This document shows positions 47,863 through 60,051 of a stretch of DNA of 64,000 nucleotides, in pieces; position 1 is the stretch's first letter, and the number at the start of each line of letters is the position of its first letter. The DNA comes from DASZIT01 sp035948855 (lineage in GTDB: Bacteria; Actinomycetota; Acidimicrobiia; Acidimicrobiales; RAAP-2): positions 1-64,000 of the forward strand of contig DASZIT010000075.1 in NCBI GenBank assembly GCA_035948855.1, given 5' to 3'. Under the pieces are notes generated by a model. It saw nothing but the letters and a program-made list of their open reading frames with translations, searched no databases and was not told the origin of the DNA. The translations under genes and the position numbers were made by a program.

Positions 47863-49029
47863 GTGACGGCGACGACCGAGCCCAGTCAGCTTCCCCCGAT
47901 GTCGGTGGTGGGGAGGCTGGACCGGTTGCGAACGCGGTTCGATGCCGCCGACGCCGACGGTGACGCCATCGAGGCGCTGCTGGTGACGACCCCGGCCAAC
48001 ATCCGCTGGCTCACCGGGTTCTCGGGGTCGGCGGGCTTGTTGTTGGTCACCGCCGGCGGCGCGGTGCTGACCACCGACGGACGGTACCGGACCCAGTCGG
48101 CCGAGCAGCTCGGTGCCGCCGCCGTGGCCGACGAGGTGACCATCGTGGTCGGCGGGGTCCAGGCTCAGCGGGATGCGCTGGCCGGAGCCGCGGAATCGGC
48201 TGTCCATCTGGGCCTGGAAGCCGACGATGTGACCTGGGCGGCACAACGGTCGTGGGCCGAGATCTTCAGCTCCGCCGAACTGCTTCCCATCCGAGGGATG
48301 GTCGAGGGGCTCCGGGTGGTCAAGGACGCCAGCGAGATCCTCCGGATGGAGCGAGCCGCCGCCATCGCCGACCAGGGGCTGGCCGCGGTGCTTCCGATGC
48401 TGGCTGCGGTGGGCTCGGGCAATGGCTCCGCCGGCCCCCTCACCGAGTCGGGATTCGCCGCTGCCTTGGATCACGCCATGCGATTGGCCGGGGCGGAGGA
48501 CAGTGCCTTCGAGACCATCGTGGCCTCGGGGGAGAACTCGGCCAAGCCCCACGCCCGCCCGGGCAACCGCCGGATTCGCCCCGGCGACCCGGTGGTGGTC
48601 GACTTCGGCGCCATCTTCGACGGGTACCGCTCGGACATGACCCGTACCTTCTTCGTCGGTGGTGAGCCGACCGGTGAGCTGGCCCGGGTGTTCGCGGTGG
48701 TGGCCGAATCCCAACGGGCCGGGGTGGCGGCGGTGCATCCGGGCACCGAGACCGGAGCGGTGGACCAGGTCTGCCGCCAGGTGATCGACGATGCCGGGTG
48801 GGGCGAGCGGTTCGAGCACGGCACCGGCCACGGAGTCGGCCTCGACATCCACGAAGCCCCGTCGGTCGGGCCAGGGTCAACTGCTATCCTCAGCCCCGGC
48901 GCCGTCATCACCGTCGAGCCGGGCGTGTACCTGCCCGACACCGGTGGGGTACGCATCGAGGACACCTTGGTGGTGACCGAGGACGGCAGCCGCTCCCTCA
49001 CCCAGTTCCCGAAAGAAGTTCCCGTCTGA
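47863..49029 (+). CDS. pepQ: M24 aminopeptidase (Xaa-Pro dipeptidase/aminopeptidase P-like)
   Basis: Pita-bread-fold metallopeptidase, 388 residues. The creatinase-like N-terminal domain has R-W-L-T-G-F-S-G-S. In the catalytic domain the metal ligands are in V-V-D-F-G-A-I-F-D-G-Y-R-S-D-M-T-R, H-G-T-G-H-G-V-G-L-D-I-H-E, V-E-P-G-V-Y and G-V-R-I-E-D. Conserved position between aroQ and efp, where it is called PepQ; specificity is inferred. GTG start 1 nt after the aroQ stop. Confidence 0.93.
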   Translation: MTATTEPSQLPPMSVVGRLDRLRTRFDAADADGDAIEALLVTTPANIRWLTGFSGSAGLLLVTAGGAVLTTDGRYRTQSAEQLGAAAVADEVTIVVGGVQAQRDALAGAAESAVHLGLEADDVTWAAQRSWAEIFSSAELLPIRGMVEGLRVVKDASEILRMERAAAIADQGLAAVLPMLAAVGSGNGSAGPLTESGFAAALDHAMRLAGAEDSAFETIVASGENSAKPHARPGNRRIRPGDPVVVDFGAIFDGYRSDMTRTFFVGGEPTGELARVFAVVAESQRAGVAAVHPGTETGAVDQVCRQVIDDAGWGERFEHGTGHGVGLDIHEAPSVGPGSTAILSPGAVITVEPGVYLPDTGGVRIEDTLVVTEDGSRSLTQFPKEVPV

Positions 49030-49589
49030 TGGCTGTATCGACCAACGATCTCCGCAATGGCATGACCCTCGATCTGCCCGAAGGGCTGTTTGCCGTGGTC
49101 GAGTTCCAGCACGTGAAGCCGGGCAAGGGCGGCGCCTTCGTGCGAACCAAATTGAAGAACGTGCGGACCGGCGCGGTGATCGAACGCACCTACCGGGCCG
49201 ACGAGAAGCTCGAGCAGGCCATCATCGACAAGCGGGAGATGCAGTTCCTCTATCGGGACAGCTCCGACTACGTCTTCATGGACACCGTCACCTATGAGCA
49301 ACTCCAGGTGACGACGGCCTCGTTGGGCGACTCGGCCAAGTACCTGAAGGAGGGCGACGATGCCGTGCTCCAGTTCTTCGGGACCGAGATCGTCGGGGTG
49401 GACCTTCCCGCCGCCGTCGAACTGAAGGTGACCGAGACCGAGCCCGGCGTCCAAGGCGATCGGGTCTCGGGCGCCCGCAAGCCGGCCACCGTCGAGACCG
49501 GATTGGTGCTGCAGGTGCCGTTGTTCGTCAATCCCGGTGAGATGATCAAGGTGGATACCCGGTCCGGCGAGTACCTGACCCGAGCCTGA
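49029..49589 (+). CDS. efp: Elongation factor P
   Basis: Rescues ribosomes stalled on polyproline. 186 residues in three beta domains. The tip loop reads K-P-G-K-G-G-A-F with K33 at the position that is modified in enterobacteria. The C-terminal signature region is present as T-G-L-V-L-Q-V-P-L-F-V-N-P-G-E. ATG overlaps the pepQ stop by one base (TGATG). Proline-rich proteins such as FtsQ, SepF and LCP nearby are plausible clients (inference). Confidence 0.97.
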   Translation: MAVSTNDLRNGMTLDLPEGLFAVVEFQHVKPGKGGAFVRTKLKNVRTGAVIERTYRADEKLEQAIIDKREMQFLYRDSSDYVFMDTVTYEQLQVTTASLGDSAKYLKEGDDAVLQFFGTEIVGVDLPAAVELKVTETEPGVQGDRVSGARKPATVETGLVLQVPLFVNPGEMIKVDTRSGEYLTRA

Positions 49590-49640
49590 CGACCGGGGTC
49601 GGGCGACACCGGCTCGCACCGTCCGCCTGGCTTTTCCACC

Positions 49641-50036
49641 ATGGAAACTTCGCCCCGACACCAGGCCCGAGAGCGGGCCCTCTCCCTCATGTATGAGGCA
49701 GAGCTCAAAGGTGACTCGCCGTCGGTGATCCTCGACGCTCTGCCGGTCCCGCCCGATCCGTACACGGCGGCCCTGTTGCAGATGGTGGAGGCCAGGAACG
49801 AGGAAATCGACGAGCTCATCGGCTCGGCGGCCATCGGGTGGGACCTCGATCGGATGGCGGTGGTCGATCGGAACGTCCTCCGCCTGGCGGTGGCCGAGTT
49901 GCTGGGTTCTGCCGAGGTGCCGACCGCGGTGATCCTCAACGAAGCGGTCGAGTTGGCCTCGGGTTATTCGACCGACGATTCCGGGCGGTTCGTCAACGGG
50001 GTCCTCTCGACCCTGGCCGACCGTATCCGGTCCTGA
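49641..50036 (+). CDS. nusB: NusB, transcription antitermination factor
   Basis: All-helical RNA-binding protein that acts with NusE on rRNA transcription; 131 residues. R-H-Q-A-R-E-R-A-L-S-L-M-Y-E, I-D-R/V-D-R-N-V-L-R-L-A-V-A-E-L and A-V-I-L-N-E-A-V-E-L-A are family motifs. Usual neighbour of efp. It ends the run; the 30 nt to the convergent gene hold no clear terminator. Confidence 0.95.
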   Translation: METSPRHQARERALSLMYEAELKGDSPSVILDALPVPPDPYTAALLQMVEARNEEIDELIGSAAIGWDLDRMAVVDRNVLRLAVAELLGSAEVPTAVILNEAVELASGYSTDDSGRFVNGVLSTLADRIRS

Positions 50037-50066
50037 CTCGACAACTATCCCCTGTGGGCCGACAAC

Positions 50067-50972
50067 TCAGGCGGCGGTGACCTCGGTCGCGGGCATCGCC
50101 CGGGCCCGGCGCAGCGAACGGGTGAGGGCCACGCTGCGGGGCATGACCATCCGCATCGCCCGGCAGAGGCCCCAGGCAGCGCAGCGGGTGGCCACCAACT
50201 CCGGCCAGGGCTGCCAGATCCCCAACATCTGCGCGGACCAGTCGGGCAGGATGGACGTCGCCGCCCGGATCAACGGGGCGTAGGCCGCCTGTTCCATTCC
50301 TCCGCCGATGTCGGGCGCCAGTAGGAATTCCAAACCTCGAGCTGCCTGCTCCCCGAACTCGAGCTCGGGTCGGACCGCGGTCAGGTAGGCGTCGACCGCC
50401 GCCGCGTCGGTGGGGACCTCGGTCGCCCCCAGTCGGCGGGCGATCTCGGCGACCTCGGCGAAGTAACGGTCCACATCCGGGGCCCGCAGGGGCCGGACGC
50501 CGAAGAGCTGGTTGGCCCGCAGGAACTGCGCGTGCTCGGCCACATGCACCCAACGGAGGAGATCAGGATCTGACGCCGCGTAGGGGAGGCCGTCGGGCCG
50601 GGTTCCCTTCACCGACCGGTGCACCTTCTTCACCGTGTCGATGAGCTTCTCGGCGGTGGCGGTGGAGCCGAAGATGGTTCCCCCCACGAAGGTGCCGGTC
50701 CGCTGCAGCCGGCCGAGTGGGTCGTCCTCGTAGACGGAGAAGTCGGCTACCCCGGCCATCGCCCCGGGATGGAGTGTCTGCAGCAACAGGGACGAGACCC
50801 CACCGATGAGCATGGCCGGCATGTCCGAGTGCACCCGCCAGGTGACCGAATCCGGGCCGAACAGGCCCGGGTCCCCAGGGGAGTCGTCGAAGGACACCAG
50901 GGGTTCCCCGAGCCTGCTGCGCATGGTCGATCCGACCATCCCTCGGATCGGGCCCATGGGGTCGAGCTTCAT
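50067..50972 (-). CDS. DUF2236 (MpaB/latex-clearing-protein-like) family protein
   Basis: Members are haem-b oxygenases or uncharacterised. 301 residues from ATG 50972 with GGAGG 8 nt upstream. Motifs seen: D-S-V-T-W-R-V-H-S-D near the start, L-L-L-Q-T-L-H-P-G-A-M-A-G-V, F-G-S-T-A-T-A, and L-R-W-V-H-V-A-E, which supply the conserved histidines of the family. Divergent from a TetR gene that probably controls it. The substrate is unknown. Confidence 0.88.
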   Translation of the reverse strand: MKLDPMGPIRGMVGSTMRSRLGEPLVSFDDSPGDPGLFGPDSVTWRVHSDMPAMLIGGVSSLLLQTLHPGAMAGVADFSVYEDDPLGRLQRTGTFVGGTIFGSTATAEKLIDTVKKVHRSVKGTRPDGLPYAASDPDLLRWVHVAEHAQFLRANQLFGVRPLRAPDVDRYFAEVAEIARRLGATEVPTDAAAVDAYLTAVRPELEFGEQAARGLEFLLAPDIGGGMEQAAYAPLIRAATSILPDWSAQMLGIWQPWPELVATRCAAWGLCRAMRMVMPRSVALTRSLRRARAMPATEVTAA

Positions 50973-51010
50973 GTTCTGTTCCTCCCGAATCGGCACATTA
51001 ACTACCGCTG

Positions 51011-51022
51011 GTATATTATACT
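51011..51022. promoter_or_regulatory. Divergent promoter core and candidate TetR operator
   Basis: GTATA-T-TATAC (51011-51021) is a perfect palindrome in an AT-rich island. It contains TATACT (51017-51022), ending 6 nt before the tetR ATG, and minus-strand TATAAT (51020-51015) pointing at the DUF2236 gene. The position suits autoregulation by the adjacent TetR. Confidence 0.55.
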
Positions 51023-51028
51023 GGATCC

Positions 51029-51712
51029 ATGGGAAACACCGCCATGGCCTCCCGGCCGGTTCGCCGAGGACGGCCACCCGGGCCCCGTCCGGACCCCGAG
51101 CGTCGGCGCCGCCAGCTGCTGGCGGCGGCCCGACAGGCCATCGCCCGGCTGGGCCCCGACGCCTCGATGGCGGCGATTGCCGGGGTCGCCGGCTATACCA
51201 AGCCCGCCCTCTACGCCGCCTTCGCGGACAAGGCGTCGTTGGCCGACGCCTTGGCGGCCGAGGTGTCGGGGGAGCTGGCCTCGCGGATCGGGTCATTGGT
51301 GGCGGACGACCCCCGGCTCCCGGTGGCGCTGCGCGGCGCCATCGACGCCTTCTGCCAATTCGTGGAAGACGAGCCGGCGCTGTTCCGGTTTCTGGTCCAG
51401 GGAGCCGCCGGTTTCGGGCGTTCGCTCGGGGAGCGGCGGCTGCTGGTGTCGGTGGGTGAGCAGGTGGGCAACCTCCTGGCTGACGGTCTGGACGCCGCCG
51501 GAGCGGATCCCGCCCCGGCCGCCACCCTCGGCTACGCCCTGATGGGGTCGGTGTTCATGGCCGCCGACTGGTGGGTGGATTCGAGGACGGTGTCCCGCGC
51601 CGAGTTGGTCGATCAACTCACTGTGTTCGTCGGCAGCGGACTCGCGGCGTTCGCGGTCCCGGCGACCCCACCGGCCGGTCGCACGGGCGCCGGTGGTGGC
51701 GCGTCAGGGTGA
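51029..51712 (+). CDS. TetR-family transcriptional regulator
   Basis: 227 residues. After a basic N-terminal arm rich in R-G-R-P-P-G-P-R-P, the helix-turn-helix reads A-A-I-A-G-V-A-G-Y-T-K-P-A-L-Y-A-A-F-A-D-K. The C-terminal ligand-binding domain is Ala/Leu-rich with no predictable ligand. TATACT ends 6 nt before ATG 51029 and no ribosome site is present, so the mRNA is probably leaderless. Likely represses itself and the divergent DUF2236 gene. Confidence 0.92.
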   Translation: MGNTAMASRPVRRGRPPGPRPDPERRRRQLLAAARQAIARLGPDASMAAIAGVAGYTKPALYAAFADKASLADALAAEVSGELASRIGSLVADDPRLPVALRGAIDAFCQFVEDEPALFRFLVQGAAGFGRSLGERRLLVSVGEQVGNLLADGLDAAGADPAPAATLGYALMGSVFMAADWWVDSRTVSRAELVDQLTVFVGSGLAAFAVPATPPAGRTGAGGGASG

Positions 51713-51721
51713 GCGTCGCGG

Positions 51722-51727
51722 TATAGT
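51722..51727 (+). promoter_or_regulatory. -10 element of the pyr operon promoter
   Basis: TATAGT (5/6 match), followed by a leader of about 48 nt containing the PyrR-binding element. No convincing -35 is visible. Confidence 0.5.
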
Positions 51728-51734
51728 CAACGTC

Positions 51735-51771
51735 TGACCGTGAAGCGGGTCCCGTGAGGCCCGAACGGACA
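51735..51771 (+). promoter_or_regulatory. PyrR-binding RNA element in the pyrR leader
   Basis: TCCCGTGAGG (51750-51759) matches the PyrR binding-loop consensus UCCnGnGAGG. It is closed by CGGG/CCCG (51746-51749 with 51760-51763). A lower stem CCGT/ACGG (51738-51741 with 51765-51768) is separated by a purine-rich 5' bulge GAAG, as in known PyrR loops. It lies just ahead of the AGGAGG ribosome site of pyrR, which suggests translational repression by UMP-bound PyrR, as proposed for mycobacteria, rather than termination; no terminator is visible. Confidence 0.8.
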
Positions 51772-51780
51772 GGAGGAACG

Positions 51781-52350
51781 GTGGCCGAACGCGAACGCAG
51801 TCATGCACGACCGCGGGGCGCGGTATTTGTGCCCAGGGCCCAAGTGATGTCGGCATCCGACGTCCAGCGAGCTATCACCCGCATGGCCCACGAGATCGCC
51901 GAGCGCAACCGGGGCCTGGAGCATCTGGTGCTGATCGGCCTCCAAACCGGTGGGGTCCCCATCGCCCAGCGGCTGGCCGCCAGTCTCGAGGCCGTCGAGA
52001 ACACCACCATCCCGGTCGGCATCCTCGACGTGGCCTTCTACCGCGACGACATCGGGCTTCGCCCGGTGCTGCCCGAAGCGGTCACCGACATCAGCTTCGA
52101 TCTCACCGGCGCCACCGTGGTGCTGGTCGACGACGTCCTGTTCACCGGGCGTACCATCCGGGCGGCCCTGAACGCGGTCAGCGAGTACGGCCGGGCCCAG
52201 GCGGTGCAGCTGGCGGTGATGGTCGATCGGGGCCATCGGGAGCTGCCCATCCGTCCCGACTATGTAGGAAAGAACCTCCCGACCCGCCGCGACGAGATGG
52301 TCGACGTCACCGAAGAGGGTGTGGCGCTCGGGGATCTGGTGGGGAAGTGA
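51781..52350 (+). CDS. pyrR: PyrR, bifunctional pyr operon regulator / uracil phosphoribosyltransferase
   Basis: RNA-binding regulator with PRTase fold, 189 residues. GTG 51781 has AGGAGG 4 nt upstream. PRPP-binding motif V-V-L-V-D-D-V-L-F-T-G-R-T; N-terminal R-A-I-T-R-M-A-H-E-I; L-I-G-L-Q-T-G-G; and the C-terminal V-G-K-N-L-P-T-R. Senses uridine nucleotides and binds the element immediately upstream. Its stop overlaps the pyrB GTG. Confidence 0.97.
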   Translation: MAERERSHARPRGAVFVPRAQVMSASDVQRAITRMAHEIAERNRGLEHLVLIGLQTGGVPIAQRLAASLEAVENTTIPVGILDVAFYRDDIGLRPVLPEAVTDISFDLTGATVVLVDDVLFTGRTIRAALNAVSEYGRAQAVQLAVMVDRGHRELPIRPDYVGKNLPTRRDEMVDVTEEGVALGDLVGK

Positions 52351-53324
52351 GCATGACCACCTTCCCTCACCATCTCCTGTCCATCGACGACCTCGGTTCC
52401 GACGGGATCGGCGAGGTCCTGCGGGTCACCGATTCCTTCGTGGAGGTCGGGCACCGGGCCAATCCGAAAGTTCCCGCCCTCCGGGGCCGCACGGTGGCCA
52501 CCCTGTTCTTCGAAGACTCGACCCGTACCCGGGTCTCCTTCGAAACTGCGGCCAAGCGGCTCTCGGCCGACGTGCTCTCGTTTGCGGCCGGGTCCTCGTC
52601 GGTGAAGAAGGGCGAGTCACTCCGGGACACGGTGGAGACCATCGAGGCGATGGGAATCGACGCCATCATCATTCGCCATCCGTCTTCGGGGGCTCCGGCC
52701 CGGGTGGCTCGCTGGGTCACCAGTTCATCGGTCATCAACGCCGGCGACGGCTGGCATGAGCATCCGACCCAGGCCCTGCTCGACCTCTATACCGTTCGCC
52801 AGGCCTTGGGTGGCGGAGATGAGGGCGTCCATCGGTTCAAGAGCCTGCAGGTGATCATCGTGGGCGACATCCGGCACAGCCGGGTGGCCCGCTCCCAGAT
52901 CTCCGCCTACGCCGCCCTGGGTGCCGAGGTGACATTGGTGGCGCCACCCACCCTGCTGCCGCCCTCCCTCGACGGGTGGCCGGTGGTGGCGGTCAGCCAC
53001 GACATCGACAAGGAGCTCCCCTCGGCCGACGTGGTCTCGCTCCTGAGACTCCAGTCCGAACGCGGCAGTGGCGAGTTCGTACCCAGCCTTCGTGAGTACA
53101 CCGCCGGGTTCGGGCTCACCGCCCGCCGGGCGGCAATGTTGAAGCCGGAGACCCTGATTCTCCACCCGGGCCCGATGGTGCGGGGGGTGGAGATCGCCTC
53201 CGAGGTCGCCGACCTGCCGGCGGCTCACATCACCGGCCAGGTGAGCAACGGAGTGGCCGTCCGGATGGCGCTGCTGTTCCTGATGCTCGGGCAGGGCCAG
53301 GCCGAGAGCAGCGCCGATGCCTGA
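52347..53324 (+). CDS. pyrB: PyrB, aspartate carbamoyltransferase catalytic subunit
   Basis: Condenses carbamoyl phosphate with aspartate. 325 residues from GTG 52347 (GTGA overlap); ATG 52353 is an alternative. Carbamoyl-phosphate motif F-F-E-D-S-T-R-T-R at 54-62, S-V-K-K-G-E-S for aspartate, H-P-T-Q-A-L-L-D and H-P-G-P-M-V-R-G. No pyrI regulatory subunit, as is usual outside enterobacteria and archaea. Confidence 0.97.
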   Translation: MSMTTFPHHLLSIDDLGSDGIGEVLRVTDSFVEVGHRANPKVPALRGRTVATLFFEDSTRTRVSFETAAKRLSADVLSFAAGSSSVKKGESLRDTVETIEAMGIDAIIIRHPSSGAPARVARWVTSSSVINAGDGWHEHPTQALLDLYTVRQALGGGDEGVHRFKSLQVIIVGDIRHSRVARSQISAYAALGAEVTLVAPPTLLPPSLDGWPVVAVSHDIDKELPSADVVSLLRLQSERGSGEFVPSLREYTAGFGLTARRAAMLKPETLILHPGPMVRGVEIASEVADLPAAHITGQVSNGVAVRMALLFLMLGQGQAESSADA

Positions 53325-54633
53325 GCCGCGTGGAGCTGAGCCCACCTTGGTCATCAGGGGGGGCACCGTGATCGACGCCACCGGTGAGCGTCGGGTTGAC
53401 GTGGCCGTGGTCGACGGCGTGGTCCAAGCCACCGGGGAGGGACTCGCGGTGCCCCCCGGAGCCACCGTGCTCGACGCCGGCGGGTGCGTGGTGGCCCCCG
53501 GGCTGGTCGACCTCCACGTCCATCTGCGGGAGCCGGGTCACGAAGAGGCCGAGACCATCGAGACGGGCACCCGGGCGGCGGCGTTGGGTGGCTTCACTGC
53601 GGTGGTCGCCATGCCCAACACCAACCCACCCCTCGACTCCGCCGACGCGGTCCGCAATGTCCTCGACTTGGCGCACGCGGCGACCGCCCAGGTCGCGGTG
53701 GCCGGCGCCATCACCGTGGGCCGGGAGGGGAACCATCTTGCCCCGATGGCCGAACTTGCCGCCCTCGGGGTCCATCTGTTCACCGACGATGGTGCCGGGG
53801 TGCAGTCGGCCGGCCTCATGCGCCGTGCCCTCGAGTATGCCCGGGGCCTCGGTGTCACCCTCGCCCAACACTGCGAGGACGGGACCCTGGCCTGTGACGG
53901 TGCCATGCACGAGGGTGCCTGGTCGAGCCGGTTGGGCATCCCGGGCATGCCAGCGTTGGCCGAGGAGGTCATGGTGGCGAGAGACATCGCCCTGTCCCGG
54001 GCCACCGGCGCCCGTATCCACTTTCTGCACCTGTCCACCGCCGCGTCCATCGACCTGGTGAGGCAGGCCAAGGCCGCCGGGCTCGCCGTCACCGCCGAAG
54101 CCGCCCCCCACCATTTTTCGCTGACCGATGCCTGCGCGGTCGACTACGACCCGGTGTTCAAGGTCAACCCCCCGCTGCGACCTCAATCCGACGTCGACGC
54201 GGTGAAGGCCGGACTCGCCGACGGGACCATCGACGCCATCGCCACCGACCACGCTCCCCACGCCCCCGAGTTCAAGGATCTCCCGTTCGACCTCGCCCCG
54301 CCGGGGATGCTCGGCTTGCAGACCGCCCTGGCCTTGGCCATCACCGAGCTCGGGCTCCCGCTTTCGCAGGTCCTGGCGCTGATGAGTTGGCAGCCGGCGG
54401 CCATCGCCGGACTCGACCCAGAAAGCGGCGGAGGCCAGGGGGGCCCGATCGCGCCTGGGAGCCCGGCCAACCTCTGCGTGATCGACCCCACCGCCACCTG
54501 GACGGTCGACCCCATGGCCCTGGCCAGCCGGAGCCGCAACACGCCGTATGCCGGCCGCACCCTCACCGGCCGGGTCCGGCACACGGTGTTCCGGGGAGAG
54601 CCGGTGGTCGTCGACGGGGAGGCGACCCGATGA
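53317..54633 (+). CDS. pyrC: PyrC, dihydroorotase (class I)
   Basis: Zinc amidohydrolase, 438 residues. Metal ligands in D-L-H-V-H-L-R-E-P-G, the aspartate in F-T-D-D-G-A-G, H in Q-H-C-E-D and L-H-L-S-T, and the catalytic D in A-T-D-H-A-P-H are all present, so it is probably active, unlike pseudo-dihydroorotases that sit beside pyrB in some bacteria. 8-nt overlap with pyrB; ATGA overlap with carA. Confidence 0.96.
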   Translation: MPEPRGAEPTLVIRGGTVIDATGERRVDVAVVDGVVQATGEGLAVPPGATVLDAGGCVVAPGLVDLHVHLREPGHEEAETIETGTRAAALGGFTAVVAMPNTNPPLDSADAVRNVLDLAHAATAQVAVAGAITVGREGNHLAPMAELAALGVHLFTDDGAGVQSAGLMRRALEYARGLGVTLAQHCEDGTLACDGAMHEGAWSSRLGIPGMPALAEEVMVARDIALSRATGARIHFLHLSTAASIDLVRQAKAAGLAVTAEAAPHHFSLTDACAVDYDPVFKVNPPLRPQSDVDAVKAGLADGTIDAIATDHAPHAPEFKDLPFDLAPPGMLGLQTALALAITELGLPLSQVLALMSWQPAAIAGLDPESGGGQGGPIAPGSPANLCVIDPTATWTVDPMALASRSRNTPYAGRTLTGRVRHTVFRGEPVVVDGEATR

Positions 54634-55774
54634 CCGGACGGAACGGAACCGCTCCCCGGTCGGAAGCCCTCCTGGTCCTGGCCGACGGCGAGGTCTTCGA
54701 GGGTGACGCCATCGGCGCCCAACCGCACGACTCCGGCATCGCCACCGGCGAGGCGGTGTTCAACACCGTGCTCTCCGGCTATCAAGAAGTGCTCACCGAT
54801 CCGTCCTACGCCGGCCAGGTGATCGCCTTCACCTATCCCCACATCGGCAACTACGGGGTGAACCCGACCGACGACGAGGCGACCCGACCCCATTGCCGGG
54901 GGCTCATCGTCCGCGACCTGGCCGACCGCCCCAGCAGCTGGCGGTCGGCGGGGACGCTGGAGGCCTTCCTGGTCCGGCACGGGGTCCCCGGCATCACCGG
55001 AGTGGACACCCGCCGCCTGACCCGCCACCTCCGCCACTACGGAGCCATGCCCTGCGCCTTCGGGACCGCGACCGAGTCGGAATTGTTGAGCGCGGCCCGA
55101 TCGGCCGAAGCCACCGACGGCCGCGACCTGGTGTCGGCGGTAACCACCGAGACGATCATGGTCCGAGGCCACGGTCCCTACCGGGTGGTGGCCTACGACT
55201 TCGGGATCAAGGAGGCCATGCTCCGCCAACTCGGCGAGCTGGCCACGGTCACCGTGGTGCCGGCCTCGACCCCCGCGGATCAGGTCCTGGCCTTGCAGCC
55301 CGACGGGATCTTCCTTTCCAACGGCCCTGGCGACCCGGCCGCCCTCCCGGCGATCACCGCGGAGATCGGGAAGCTGGCCGCCGACGGCACCGTGCCGGTG
55401 TTCGGGATCTGCCTGGGCCACCAGATTCTCGCCGCCGCCCTCGGCGCCACCACCTACAAGCTCCCGTTCGGACACCACGGTGGGAATCACCCGGTGAGGC
55501 GGCTGGCCACCGGGAAGGTGGAGATCACTTCGCAGAACCACAACTATGCGGTGGCCGAGGGATCGCTGGCGTCGGCCGACGTCACCCACGTCAACCTCAA
55601 CGACGGGGTCATCGAGGGACTCCGGAGTCGGGATACCCCGGCCTTCAGCGTCCAGTACCACCCCGAAGCGGGACCGGGTCCGCACGACGCCCGCTATCTG
55701 TTCGAGGAGTTCCGGCTGTTGATGGACGCCACCGGCGCCCACTCCGGTTCCGACGGTGCCGTGGGTAAGGCCTG

Positions 55775-55775
<1 letters not shown>
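54630..55775 (+). CDS. carA: CarA, carbamoyl-phosphate synthase small subunit
   Basis: Glutamine amidotransferase subunit, 381 residues. The N-terminal domain has E-A-V-F-N-T-x-L-S-G-Y-Q-E and G-N-Y-G-V-N. The class I GATase triad is Cys in G-I-C-L-G-H-Q and His/Glu in Q-Y-H-P-E-A-G-P-G. S-N-G-P-G-D-P is also present. TGATG junction with carB. Confidence 0.97.
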
Positions 55776-59076
<3,301 letters not shown>

Positions 59077-59080
<4 letters not shown>

Positions 59081-60051
59081 CTGCCGGGGTCCGGGCCGAC
59101 CGGGTGCGGAAGGCGTGGCGGGCGGTGGTCGCCGGCGATGTTGACCTGACCTGTCAGATCGGTGGGGTGCAGCTGCCGAATCCGGTGATGACCGCCTCGG
59201 GGACCGCCGGACATGGCGACGAGCTCGAGCCCTATCTCCCGCTGTCGTCACTGGGGGCGATGGTGGTGAAATCGATCTCTCCGGCGCCGTGGCCGGGCAA
59301 CCCCGCGCCCCGGGTCCATGAGACGCCCTCGGGGATGTTGAACAGCGTCGGACTTCAGGGACCGGGTGTCGAGGCATGGGCGCGGGACGATCTTCCCCGC
59401 CTGGTGGCCACCGGCGCCCGGGTGGTGGTCAGCATCTGGGGTCAGCGGGTGGCTGATTTCGCCGAGGCGGCGACCCTGCTGTCGACCGTCGAGGGCCTCA
59501 CTGCCATCGAAGTGAACGTGAGCTGTCCGAACGTGGAGGACCGGCGCCGGATGTTCGCCCACTCACCCACCGCCACCGCTGAGGTGCTGGCCGCGGTCCG
59601 ACAGGCAAACCCTCTCCCGCTGTGGGCCAAACTCAGCCCGAATGTCGCCGACCTGGCCGAGATCGCCGCCGCGGCCATCGGGGCGGGAGCCGATGCGGTG
59701 ACCCTCATCAACACCGTGCTGGGGATGACCATCGACATCGAGGAGCGACGACCACTCCTGGGCGCCGGCGGCGGTGGGCTCTCCGGAGCCGCGATCCATC
59801 CGGTGGCGGTGAGGGCGGTGTTCGACGTGCGCCGCGCGCTCCCGGATGCCCCCATCATCGGGGTGGGCGGCGTGATGAGTGGCACCGATGCCATCGAGCT
59901 GATGATGGCGGGCGCCAGCGGGATCCAGGTGGGTACCGCCACCTTCCGCGATCCCCGCGCCCCGTTGCGGATACTCGAGGAGATGGAGTCGTGGTGCGCC
60001 CGTCGGGGGATCCGGGCGATGAACGATCTGATTGGAGTTGCCCATGGTTGA
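59077..60051 (+). CDS. pyrD: PyrD, dihydroorotate dehydrogenase (class 1-type, catalytic cysteine)
   Basis: FMN TIM-barrel enzyme, 324 residues. N-P-V-M-T-A-S-G-T-A-G, N-S-V-G-L-Q-G-P-G and N-V-S-C-P-N, with cysteine as catalytic base, place it in class 1 (cytosolic), most like 1B. Class 1B needs PyrK for NAD coupling, but no pyrK lies between carB and pyrD or elsewhere in the window. ATGA overlap with carB, 8-nt overlap with pyrF. Confidence 0.94.
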
